Below, in pieces: positions 18,301-26,115 of a stretch of DNA of 35,953 nucleotides. Source of the DNA: DATIJJ01 sp035478795 (GTDB lineage Bacteria > Pseudomonadota > Gammaproteobacteria > DSM-16500); assembly GCA_035478795.1 (NCBI GenBank), contig DATIJJ010000101.1, forward strand, positions 1 through 35,953, written 5' to 3'. Position 1 is the stretch's first letter, and each line of letters opens with the position of its first letter. The notes beneath the pieces are model-generated. The model did no database searches, was not told the origin of the DNA, and worked only from the letters and a program-made list of their open reading frames with translations. The position numbers and the translations under genes are program-made.

Positions 18301-21300
18301 GTAATATTCCAGCTGTGAGTGGCATTGGTACCGGTTAATGTGTCGTTATTGCTGCTGCTACCGATAAAGTCGTTGAGATTGCTAAAGGTCGTGCCAATCA
18401 CACCCGTCACTGTGGCCGTTTGCAAATTCACATTCAAGGCACTGTTTTCAGCACTGATATCAAGCGTGTTCGTACCGCCTGCGCCACCATTCAGACTACC
18501 GCTGATGCTGTCATTGTTGCCGAAGATGAAATTATCATTACCCGTTCCGCCCACCAGATTTTGAATATTGCTAAATCCGCCGGTCACACCGGTGACGGTC
18601 CCGACATTGTTGTTTGTGATATTCCAGGTATTGGAAACATTATCACCCGTCAATGTATTACTACCGCCACCCCCATCGATCGAACCGGATAACGTACCAC
18701 CGCCACTTAACGTAAAGCTGTCCGCACCGCTACCGCCATTCAGATTTTGAAAAGCGATAAAGTTAAAGGCATTGGTGCTGGTCACAGAACCTCTATCAAT
18801 ACCGTTAATAACCCATGCATTGGAAAGGTTGGCGCCAGTTATACTGTTGTTAACGGAGGGTGGACCGGTAATCGTGTCGATGTTATCAAATCCCGTGCTG
18901 ATTCCGAGATTGGATGTTCCCGCAAAGCCTCGACTGCTGCCCAATGCGCTGAGCGTAATATTCAAATTGCTGCCAAACTGACTTAAATCAATTGTATTGA
19001 CACCCGTACTACCGCCGCCATTGATTGTCGAAATTGAAACACCATCTTCAATGGTAAAGTGATCAGCACCGGTGCCGCCGACCAGATTGGGCACACCGGT
19101 AAAATCACCGCCAAGGCCTGTCACTGTTCCGGTATTGTTATTGGTAATCAGCCAGTTCGAGGTTGTTCCGTTATCGACAGTCAGAGTGGTGTTGCTGTTA
19201 TTTCCGTTAATGTTGCCGCCCAATGTACCGCCACCGGTCAGGGTAAAGCTGTCTGAAACACTGCCGCCAAAAAGCGTATGGAAGAATTCAAAACCAAGGC
19301 TGTTGGTGCTGGTTAAAGTCCCGCTATCAGGCCCGTTGACAACCCACACATTGGCGAGATCCGGGCCGGCCAGCGCATTGCTGCCTGAGGTTCCGGCAAT
19401 GTTATCGATATTGTCAAAGCCCGCAAACACCGCCGTGGCCGTTCCTGCAAAACCTCGACCACTGCCGAGCCCTGACAGGATCACATTCACCGAGGTGCTC
19501 AACGCGCTCATATCAATGGTATTGACACCCGAACCACCGCCGCCATCGATTGTGCCACCCAGCGAACCGCCGACTGCAAAGGTAACGTTATCCGCACCTG
19601 TCCCGCCTGTCAGATTTTGAATATGGGTGAATCCGCCAGTGACGCCAGTGACGGCTCCGCTATTACTGCCACTGATCGTCCACGTATTGGTGACATTATT
19701 GGCTTGCAAGGTATTGTTACCGCCAGCACCATCGATTGAACCGGAAACGGTGCCTCCACTCAGGATGAAATTATCTGTACTGCTTCCACCAATCAGGGTT
19801 TGAATGTGAGCAAAGGAAGGCACACCCGTGACATCCCCATCATCAGGCCCCACAATATGCCAGGTATTTGCAACATTGTCTGCTGTGAGTGAATTCGTGC
19901 CGCTGGCGCCATCAATGTCAGCGGTCAGGGTGCCGCCATTCAGAATAAAGCTGTTGGTGCTACTTCCCGCAACGAGCTCTCCGATATGGCTAAAACTGCC
20001 TACACCGGTCGCGGTTCCACTATTCGGGCCGGTGACAGTCCAGACATTGGCTACATTATCGCCTGTTAATGAATTACTACCACCCGCACCATCAACCGCA
20101 CCTGACAGCGTACCGCCACTCAGGATGAAGCGATCCAAACCGCTGCCGCCTGTCAGATTTTGAATCTGGCTGAATCCGCCACCAACGCCGGTCGCGGTTC
20201 CGCTATCACTACCCGTTATCGTCCACGTATTCGTGACGTTATCGCCGATAATCGTGCTGGTGCCGCCACCGCCGTGAATAAATCCGGACAGGGTACCGCC
20301 ATTCAGTGTGAAGGTATCCGTATTGCTGCCGCCGATCAGATTGGCAATATGGTCAAACGTTGCGGTTCCCGTCAATCCGGTAATGCCGACATTTCCGAGG
20401 TTGGATGCAGTGACGGTCCAGGCCTGTATCGGACTGTTGGTTTCCAACTGAAGGGTATTGGTGCCACTGCTACTATGAACGACGAGATTCCGGAAGGTTA
20501 AATCATGGCTCAGGGTGAATGTATTATTGCCGGAACCTTGCAGGGTCATATCTCTGCCCGTTCCTGTTATATCACCGTTGAAAATAATATTTCCGCTCAC
20601 TGTATGAAGCGTCGGTGATGCACCGAGCGTGACCGTATCGTTATAGGTTTGATTGCCTGTCGTACTGATAGCCGACGTATTTATCGTCGAGGTACCATTT
20701 GAAGTAAGACTCGTTAATGGATCCGATTGACCGACAGTGCCATTGAATGTTGTATTGGTTCCCAAAGTTAAATTACTGCCACCATCCAGCGTACTCTGAA
20801 ATGTTGCACTTGAGCCGGTCAGTGTCGTGTCAGAAATGAGGGTAACGGCGCCATTGAACAAATAGTTGAGTGTTGTACCAGAAGACGGAGTGATAGCTTC
20901 ACCCGGGATATAACTCAGGAAATAACCCGCCGTGGGTGTGGTGGCAAACGTTACAGTGGATGTGCCATTACCAACCAGCAGATTTGGCCCGGCGGCTGTA
21001 TATAAAATAGCACTGCCGTTTGTGATGCCGCTATGTCCTCCAGCCAGGGAGAGGTCCAGATTAATGAAATTTACGCCAGTGGAGGCATCACCCACGGTCA
21101 CCATATTTGGATTCAGCGTTAATCCCGTGATGGTACCACCGGCATTTGGCTGATAGCTAATCGCATTACTGGTACCACCCGAGGTGAGATAAGCGAGTAA
21201 ATCATCATTCGTCGCAATATCCACTGTTCTTGCAACCACATAGAAGGATCCATCGCCTGCAATCGTGGTGGTATTCGAAAGATCCTTACCTTCCACTTTA

Positions 21301-24300
21301 AATGCAACGTCTGCACCCACCAGTGAAGGATCGGCTGTCCCCGATATGCCGGTATTGATGACTTGCAGGAAGGGATTTGTTTTACCTTCGATGATTCCCC
21401 AGACACCTGTATTGGTATTGCTAAAATCCCAACCCGTAAAGTTGGCCTGTTGTTTCATTTGCGTTGAATCAAGACCCGTCACACCGCTGACATTGTCATT
21501 ATCGACCCCGGCTGCCGTACCTGATGTCGCCGTATTCCAAAAATTGTTGGTAAAGGTATTTGTTCCATCGTCCGCTCCCAAAAACCCTCCGAGGTGATTC
21601 CCGGGTGAAGGTGCAGTGATCAGTCCGGTGCTGTAAGAGTTGATGAAGCTGCCCAGGTTGGCTTCACCTGCCAGTCCACCCGCAAAAATGCTAAATGTGG
21701 TGCCGCCCTGTGTCGCAGTGACATCCACTGTCGTATAGGAATCTGTAATCGTTCCGCCTTCCAGAATTGAAACGAGTCCTCCCGTTTTGATAGTGCCTGC
21801 AACACCGTTGGTAGTAACAGCCCCTGTTGCATAGGATCGTTCAAGTGTGCCAGACAACTGGAGTGCATAGGGGCTCGCACCATGACCATCATCTGCGGTT
21901 GCAGTCATATTCACATTGGTCAGACCGATATTTTCAATAACAGAACCTGTCTTCGCAAACCCGAATAGAGCGGGATACGTTTCTGACGAAGCCGTACTGG
22001 CATCCCACTTCACATACAGTCCATCAATGAGATAGCCATTTCCATTCAGTGTACCTGTAAATGCCGTATGATCAGATAAACTTGTTCCCAATGAGACAAA
22101 TCCACTGCCACTGCTGTTATCCGTTCCCCAGATATCTGCCTTGTTTAAAATAGCACTGCCCAGATTGATATCATTCCCGAGTGTATAGGTTTGACTGCCA
22201 TCGAGGGCTATCAGTTCAAGTTGATGTCCATTACGGATGGTCGTGCTGTATTCAGAACGCAGCATGGGGCGTGTGTAGGAGGATGCGCCGGTATTATCAT
22301 AATTCATTGCATACCAGACGGTATTAAAATCCCATCCGGTGTAGGTATTCTGAATCAATGCCTGGGCAGTCGTGATACCGGTCGCACCCGTGATAGCACC
22401 TCCTGCAGAAGCATTGGACTGGCCGGATGTCGTCGTATCCCAGAAGCTGTTACTCACCACCGCTGTGGCATTGCTAAAGATCAATCCTCCCTGGGTATCA
22501 CCGCCTGTAATCAAACCGGATGAATAGGTATTGGTGATGGGAGGTGATCCAACGACGACAGCAATCAGCCCGCCACCCTGGTGAACGGAAGAATTCACTG
22601 TACCGATGTTGTAGGAATCCGTGATACTTCCACTCTGCATCAAGCCGACCAGACCACCTATGGGAGTCGGTCCGTTAAGGGTGCCCGAGTTATAGGATGT
22701 ACTGATGTCACTACCTATATTGATGCCAATCAGACCGCCAACTTCGCCAAAGGGGTTGTTTGCATTCACTGTCGCCGCATTATAGGAATTTTTAATCTTG
22801 ACATCATGTTGAGCGTCCAGGGCGTCACCTATCAGTCCACCCACAGCCACAATACCGCTATTGTTGCTCGTTACAGGTTGATTGAGTACCCCTGTCACAA
22901 ACACGTTATCCAGGGTACCCCCTTGCATGACTCCAACAATGCCTCCCAGTATCTGGTTGCCCGGTCCCCCGGCACCTGTAAAATCAATGTTGGTCAGGCC
23001 CAGATTTTTGATCACGACCGGATCAGCCAGAGCGAAAAATAATCCAACAAATTGATCCGTCGGGCGATCGATAGTGAGGTTATTGATGACATGATTCTGT
23101 CCGTTGAAGCTACCTGTAAAGGAAGACTGTTGGGCAAGTGGCAAAAATCCGGCACCGCCAAACCAGTGAGCCGTGACGGATGCATCTATATCATGATCCA
23201 ATGAATAATTACCCAGAGAGCTATTTTCTATTCCCTGCAAACCATACACATCTCCCAGTATGTTATAGGTCGTCCCGCCAATGACCTCTGTACCAAACGT
23301 TCGGATAAAATGCGCCGTGTTATCATCAGCAAATTGAAAATCATTTGCCACATTAAACGCCGGGTTGGCAGGATCAGTTTGTTTCCATCGACCTTGTGTC
23401 AACGTAAAATTATAAACGTCAATCACACCGGCAGGACCGGTTGTAATACTGCTTGGGAGGACGTTCGGTGCTGACAGGGTGAGCGTACCACCTGCCAGAT
23501 AAATACCATTGTTAATTTGTATGGTGCCTGTAGTTTGCAGGCCAGTGTCAGCGTTGATATTCAAACTGCCTGTACTGGTATTACTGATAGAAGCATTGAT
23601 GGTTACACTGTGCCAGGCATCCAATGTGAGTGAATTTGAATTATTCCAGTAAATCGGATCGGCAACCGTAATATCGCCTGCCTGTGAACCACCCGTATTC
23701 ACTGTTTGTACGATGATACTGGCAGTCCCGAGAGCAGCTTCAAGATCTGCCACCGTCAATATCGAATTAGCCACATTGGCTGTATACGTATCGGAAGCAA
23801 AATCAGCGGTGGTTGGACCGGCATTTTGAATGGTTAAATTTTCAGGATCGAGTAACCAGGTACCTGTTGTACCGAGGGGCGCACGTAAATCCATGGTAAT
23901 GCCATTGACAGTGAGTGTATTACCAGACGTTTCAACGAAACCGCCATTACCTCCGTTCGCACCACCCCGTGCTGAAACACTGCCACTGAAAACGGTATCG
24001 TTATCTGACCAGACCTTGACATGACCGCCATCACCCTTTGACATCGCATCGGCACGAATGCTGGCACCCTTATCCACACGCGTGGATTGTGTACTGCTGA
24101 CCAGGACATCACCGCCACCCGCATCACCGCTGACATTAATCACAGCATGGGGTTTGACATGAATCGTTCGTGCAAGAATTTTAACGGACCCACCCGTTGT
24201 GCCCGCTCTTTTTCCGGAAGCATCCAGTGTGCCTGACACACGCACATTGCCATCTCCGCCATCCAGAATAATCACACCATTGCGTGATGAAACAGAGCGC

Positions 24301-25112
24301 GCCTGTGCAACCCCTTTCATATTGATCGCATTATCGACCACACCGCGCGCATCGCGGGCAGTTAAAATAATCGTGCCACCATCGGCGATCAATTTACCCG
24401 TGTTTTTTATACCATCTCTTAATTTTTTCCCGTTACGATCGACACCGGCCGACGTTGCTTCTTCATCCACGGTGAAATTCACCAGTCCATCACCCGAGAG
24501 ATCCACCGTAAATTTATTACCGGAGGCGAGCACAATACTGCCCGAGCGTGCCTGGATAGTGCCATCGTTTCTGACACCGGTACCGATGAGTGCAACCAGA
24601 CCATTTTTAGCCGCACGAATCGTGCCTTCGTTAATGATCGAACCATTGTAAGGGGAAGGCTGATCGAATTTGTATTTGCCTGCCATAAAATTGGCATCTG
24701 ACAGATCACTCGTCGATGCAATAATCCCGCCGACATTCACAAAAGAACCTGGCCCAAAAAAGATGCCTGCCTGATTCACCAGAATAATTTTGCCTGTCGC
24801 TGACAAATGACCATAAATTTCGGAGGCACCCTGGCCTGGGTTAATACGGTTTAATGCAATCCCATTGGCGGGTTGTTGAAAATGCGTTCTTTCACCCGCA
24901 CCAATATTAAAACTTTTCCAGTTAAGAATGGCCTTACCGCTACTTTGATTAACGACGGTCGAACCCGGTGTTTGTTGAACGCTCGCCTGACCGGCGGCAA
25001 CATTATCCAGTACCGGATTGGCTGAAGCCAGCACCGAGAAAACCAGGGTCGTCGTAAAAACCGACACCTGTTTTACCACCTGTTTCCATGCCACTTTGCA
25101 GGACCGAAACAC
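15306..25112 (-). CDS. two-partner secretion adhesin, filamentous-haemagglutinin type (TpsA), about 3268 residues
   Basis: A long signal peptide ends near VFSVLASA. A TPS/haemagglutination domain follows (residues about 35-155: QPANGIALNRI, ASEIYGHLSATGKIILVNQA, GIFFGPGSFVNVGGIIAST), the part recognised by a TpsB transporter. After it come beta-helical filler with TGTWLLDPENLTI, GLUG-like repeats (about 690-1175), and some fifteen or more repeats of about 100 residues (about 1600-3080). Each repeat carries an RTX-like GGTGNDNFIF nonapeptide. A Pro-Thr linker (about 3172-3190) and a 72-residue C-terminal cap end the protein. There is no autotransporter barrel. I place the start at GTG 25112 because GGAGG at 25118-25122 is 5 nt away; GTG at 25124 is open but lacks a ribosome site. 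No TpsB gene is in the window. Confidence 0.92.
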   Translation of the reverse strand: MFRSCKVAWKQVVKQVSVFTTTLVFSVLASANPVLDNVAAGQASVQQTPGSTVVNQSSGKAILNWKSFNIGAGERTHFQQPANGIALNRINPGQGASEIYGHLSATGKIILVNQAGIFFGPGSFVNVGGIIASTSDLSDANFMAGKYKFDQPSPYNGSIINEGTIRAAKNGLVALIGTGVRNDGTIQARSGSIVLASGNKFTVDLSGDGLVNFTVDEEATSAGVDRNGKKLRDGIKNTGKLIADGGTIILTARDARGVVDNAINMKGVAQARSVSSRNGVIILDGGDGNVRVSGTLDASGKRAGTTGGSVKILARTIHVKPHAVINVSGDAGGGDVLVSSTQSTRVDKGASIRADAMSKGDGGHVKVWSDNDTVFSGSVSARGGANGGNGGFVETSGNTLTVNGITMDLRAPLGTTGTWLLDPENLTIQNAGPTTADFASDTYTANVANSILTVADLEAALGTASIIVQTVNTGGSQAGDITVADPIYWNNSNSLTLDAWHSVTINASISNTSTGSLNINADTGLQTTGTIQINNGIYLAGGTLTLSAPNVLPSSITTGPAGVIDVYNFTLTQGRWKQTDPANPAFNVANDFQFADDNTAHFIRTFGTEVIGGTTYNILGDVYGLQGIENSSLGNYSLDHDIDASVTAHWFGGAGFLPLAQQSSFTGSFNGQNHVINNLTIDRPTDQFVGLFFALADPVVIKNLGLTNIDFTGAGGPGNQILGGIVGVMQGGTLDNVFVTGVLNQPVTSNNSGIVAVGGLIGDALDAQHDVKIKNSYNAATVNANNPFGEVGGLIGINIGSDISTSYNSGTLNGPTPIGGLVGLMQSGSITDSYNIGTVNSSVHQGGGLIAVVVGSPPITNTYSSGLITGGDTQGGLIFSNATAVVSNSFWDTTTSGQSNASAGGAITGATGITTAQALIQNTYTGWDFNTVWYAMNYDNTGASSYTRPMLRSEYSTTIRNGHQLELIALDGSQTYTLGNDINLGSAILNKADIWGTDNSSGSGFVSLGTSLSDHTAFTGTLNGNGYLIDGLYVKWDASTASSETYPALFGFAKTGSVIENIGLTNVNMTATADDGHGASPYALQLSGTLERSYATGAVTTNGVAGTIKTGGLVSILEGGTITDSYTTVDVTATQGGTTFSIFAGGLAGEANLGSFINSYSTGLITAPSPGNHLGGFLGADDGTNTFTNNFWNTATSGTAAGVDNDNVSGVTGLDSTQMKQQANFTGWDFSNTNTGVWGIIEGKTNPFLQVINTGISGTADPSLVGADVAFKVEGKDLSNTTTIAGDGSFYVVARTVDIATNDDLLAYLTSGGTSNAISYQPNAGGTITGLTLNPNMVTVGDASTGVNFINLDLSLAGGHSGITNGSAILYTAAGPNLLVGNGTSTVTFATTPTAGYFLSYIPGEAITPSSGTTLNYLFNGAVTLISDTTLTGSSATFQSTLDGGSNLTLGTNTTFNGTVGQSDPLTSLTSNGTSTINTSAISTTGNQTYNDTVTLGASPTLHTVSGNIIFNGDITGTGRDMTLQGSGNNTFTLSHDLTFRNLVVHSSSGTNTLQLETNSPIQAWTVTASNLGNVGITGLTGTATFDHIANLIGGSNTDTFTLNGGTLSGFIHGGGGTSTIIGDNVTNTWTITGSDSGTATGVGGGFSQIQNLTGGSGLDRFILSGGTLSGAVDGAGGSNSLTGDNVANVWTVTGPNSGTATGVGSFSHIGELVAGSSTNSFILNGGTLTADIDGASGTNSLTADNVANTWHIVGPDDGDVTGVPSFAHIQTLIGGSSTDNFILSGGTVSGSIDGAGGNNTLQANNVTNTWTISGSNSGAVTGVTGGFTHIQNLTGGTGADNVTFAVGGSLGGTIDGGGGSGVNTIDMSALSTSVNVILSGLGSGRGFAGTATAVFAGFDNIDNIAGTSGSNALAGPDLANVWVVNGPDSGTLTSTNSLGFEFFHTLFGGSVSDSFTLTGGGTLGGNINGNNSNTTLTVDNGTTSNWLITNNNTGTVTGLGGDFTGVPNLVGGTGADHFTIEDGVSISTINGGGSTGVNTIDLSQFGSNLNITLSALGSSRGFAGTSNLGISTGFDNIDTITGPPSVNNSITGANLSNAWVINGIDRGSVTSTNAFNFIAFQNLNGGSGADSFTLSGGGTLSGSIDGGGGSNTLTGDNVSNTWNITNNNVGTVTGVTGGFSNIQNLVGGTGNDNFIFGNNDSISGSLNGGAGGTNTLDISAENSALNVNLQTATVTGVIGTTFSNLNDFIGSSSNNDTLTGTNATHSWNITANNGGNIDNAITFTSFSNLTGGTGNDTFIFSDGKSIRSLDGGSGTNTLNSGAYTSNVNVNLQADTATGISTTFSNISSFIGGSGNNTLTGASGAHSWTITAGNGGNIDSTTTFASFGNLVGGSGADSFVLSGGTLSGSINGSGGSDTLTGDNVSNTWNITNNNTGTVTGVTGGFSNIQNLVGGTGNDNFIFGNNDSISGSLNGGAGGTNTLDISAESSALNVNLQTATVTGVIGTTFSNLNDFIGSGSTNDTLTGTNGTHSWNITANNGGNIDNGTTFASFSNLAGGTGNDTFIFSDGRSVRSLDGGSGTNTMNLSAYTTAVSVNLQADTATGISTTFSNIGSFTGNGNNGTLTGPNGTQTWNVTGSSSGTVGGSTFASFGNLTGGTGNDSFVFSDGQSISGSLNGGSGTNSLDLSAYTTLVSVNLQAATATGVGATYSNITSFTGNGSNGTLTGPNGTQTWNVTGSSSGTVGGSTFVSFGNLTGGTGNDSFIFGNGNSISGSLNGGAGTNSLDLSAVVSPASVNLQTATVTGIIGTTFSNIGNFVGNNANTNTNTLTATSSGTHSWSISQNNGGSLDGSTTFSDFGTLVGGSGDTFALGTGRTINSISATAGTLDESAYTTAVAVNGGTNTATGVGSMSGITSFIGGSNSGNTFTNTIGGNTWTISTNNTGSIAGKNFIVFGNLTGGAADSFVFSTGSSAVTGNLTGSGSTLNLAALSSPTVNLGTSTASGIGGTFSGMSTFIGGGSNSTIIGPSSNTAFTIASADGGTAGSSNFAGFGNLTGGSGTNTFAFTGNGSVSGVIDGGNTTNTNTMDFTGYGQTISLVLALPVGNQLNAGSLLNNSSVGIGTFAEMQQVIGTNVGLSTLTLPNKPVTVVYTNPPIDTNGSIADPFFFINMKILNPPPTPTPTPTPEPAPTPNPEPNNINNVFISGTTALIWNNRSIMEIVVDGVDAYDDYFASSPAVNANLHDLIHQQVTMKNHRALSVSPIPGGFSIR
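15541..15595 (-). other. Pro-Thr-Glu linker coding segment of the adhesin
   Basis: The minus strand encodes PPPTPTPTPTPEPAPTPNPE, a repeat-prone proline linker separating the repeat rod from the C-terminal cap (INNVFISGTTALIWNNRSIM and onward). Such linkers commonly mark a stalk or cleavage-accessible hinge in large surface proteins. Confidence 0.7.
16741..17350. repeat. tandem 300-bp repeats inside the adhesin gene
   Basis: The block 16741-17040 is repeated at 17041-17340 in exact 300-bp register (100 codons), with long near-identical stretches, for example around 16861-16990 and 17161-17290. A more diverged third unit begins at 17341. Conservation at DNA level points to recent duplication or gene conversion. 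Confidence 0.8.
17341..18725. repeat. 795-bp duplication inside the adhesin gene
   Basis: Bases about 17341-17930 match about 18136-18725 with a constant offset of 795 bp (265 codons) and only scattered substitutions. The segment codes for the GSLNGGAGGTNTLDIS and VTGVIGTTFSNLNDF repeats. The offset keeps the reading frame, as expected for repeat-number change by recombination. Confidence 0.8.
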
Positions 25113-25145
25113 CGTGACCTCCACCCAAAAAACCGTTGTATTGCC

Positions 25146-25162
25146 CTACACATAAAGTGTAG
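25146..25162. promoter_or_regulatory. operator-like inverted repeat upstream of the adhesin gene
   Basis: CTACAC-ATAAA-GTGTAG is a perfect 6-bp inverted repeat 34 bp before the chosen adhesin start. A closely related site lies at 25658-25672 before the small exported ORF. A TATACC -10-like hexamer on the minus strand lies next to it. The binding protein is unknown. Confidence 0.45.
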
Positions 25163-25367
25163 TTCGGGTATAAAAACTTGCTGGAGATAAACCGCTTGAC
25201 AGGCCGTTTTCGGGCTAACTGATTGATTAAAATAAAAACAAAAAAAGGTGTCTATTCAGGGCCCGCCAGGGTTACGAGCCTCTTTTTGCACAATTTCAAG
25301 GGATTTTGGCACAATTCCTGCCGGAACAGGGGCCAGGGAGGCTGGCAAACGCCAGGAAGGGGAACCC

Positions 25368-25616
25368 TCATTGCCCCGCCTTTCCCCCATGCCCATGCTG
25401 GCGCAAGGAGGCAAAACGATACTCTTTTCCTTTGATTCCCTTTGTATCGACCATGCCATTCATTTGCCCGCTCGTGGATGAAACAGTGGCAGAGTCTTTC
25501 TGAACGTTTTGCTGTAACACAGGACCCGCCAGGGCCAGACCTGACACCATGCATACCGCCGCACAGATAGCCCATTGTTGTATCACGCGTTTTTTAACTG
25601 CAAAGACCCGCATCAT
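25368..25616 (-). CDS. small exported protein of unknown function, possible remnant of a TpsA start
   Basis: This ORF of 82 residues has a signal peptide (RVIQQWAICAAVCMVSGLAL, cleaved near LALA) and a short polar mature part that ends in a His/Gly/Lys stretch. Its mature start, GPVLQQNVQKDSATVSSTSG, resembles that of the adjacent adhesin, NPVLDNVAAGQASVQQTPG. Both genes share an upstream palindrome. GGGGGG lies about 8 nt before the ATG. Downstream, other frames on the same strand stay open to about 25252, so a frameshifted or decaying longer gene is possible. No domain is recognised. The remaining 25125-25367 gap holds only the operator-like repeat and small imperfect hairpins. Confidence 0.45.
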   Translation of the reverse strand: MMRVFAVKKRVIQQWAICAAVCMVSGLALAGPVLQQNVQKDSATVSSTSGQMNGMVDTKGIKGKEYRFASLRQHGHGGKAGQ

Positions 25617-25657
25617 AAAAACACCCCCCGTTATAAATGATAAATTATTATTGGATT

Positions 25658-25672
25658 TACACGATAAGTGTA
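25658..25672. promoter_or_regulatory. operator-like inverted repeat upstream of the small exported ORF
   Basis: TACAC-GATAA-GTGTA, followed on the plus strand by GTT as at the adhesin site, lies 42 bp before the ORF start. It matches the 25146-25162 site in both half sites and spacer length (5 nt). Confidence 0.45.
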
Positions 25673-25701
25673 GTTGATCGAGGAAAATTTGCCGGAAAAA
25701 A

Positions 25702-26115
25702 TCACTCTTTTTTTATTTGTGTTGTCACCTGAAAAACCACCGGTTGCGCTTTTTCATTCACTTCCCACGCCCGCGCATAGACAAACTGCAGTCGGGTTTG
25801 CATCGGCACAGCAAATCCGGCCGGCTTGACACGAAATGTCCATATTTCATATCCCGGTGCACCCATCTGATTTTTTTTCAAAGGTGCTTCGTAAACCCGT
25901 TTCACAGGCTGTATCAGAGCGACATCATAACGCTGCAAATACCACGCATAACCTGTCGTGGGATTTGCGGCGAGCTTAATCGAAAAGGTCGGCTGATCTG
26001 CCGACACCCAAATGACTGGCTGATCTATCGTATAGAATTTTAATGGCGCAGCTTCTGCCCCCATCATCACCAAACAAAAAAAGAAACTGCCCAATAGTTT
26101 GATCGCTGCTTTCAT
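25702..26115 (-). CDS. chagasin-type cysteine protease inhibitor (family I42)
   Basis: Chagasin-family proteins block papain-like cysteine proteases by inserting three loops into the active-site cleft. All three loops are recognisable in this 137-residue protein: NPTTGYAW at 51-58, the GAPGYEIWTF loop at 85-94 and RAWE at 115-118 (RPW in the classic form). A signal peptide (MKAAIKLLGSFFFCLVMMGA, cut after AEA) sends it to the periplasm or outside. Its ATG overlaps the lpxK stop as TGATG, with GGAGG just upstream, so translation is probably coupled to lpxK. The partner could be a host cathepsin or an own protease; the sequence does not say. Confidence 0.88.
   Translation of the reverse strand: MKAAIKLLGSFFFCLVMMGAEAAPLKFYTIDQPVIWVSADQPTFSIKLAANPTTGYAWYLQRYDVALIQPVKRVYEAPLKKNQMGAPGYEIWTFRVKPAGFAVPMQTRLQFVYARAWEVNEKAQPVVFQVTTQIKKE

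Noticed and set aside
25252..25575. 107-codon minus-strand ORF overlapping the small exported ORF
   Set aside because: It has no signal peptide or ribosome site, and Trp/Cys/Pro-rich content typical of a shadow frame. The 82-residue frame, with a clean signal peptide, is preferred.
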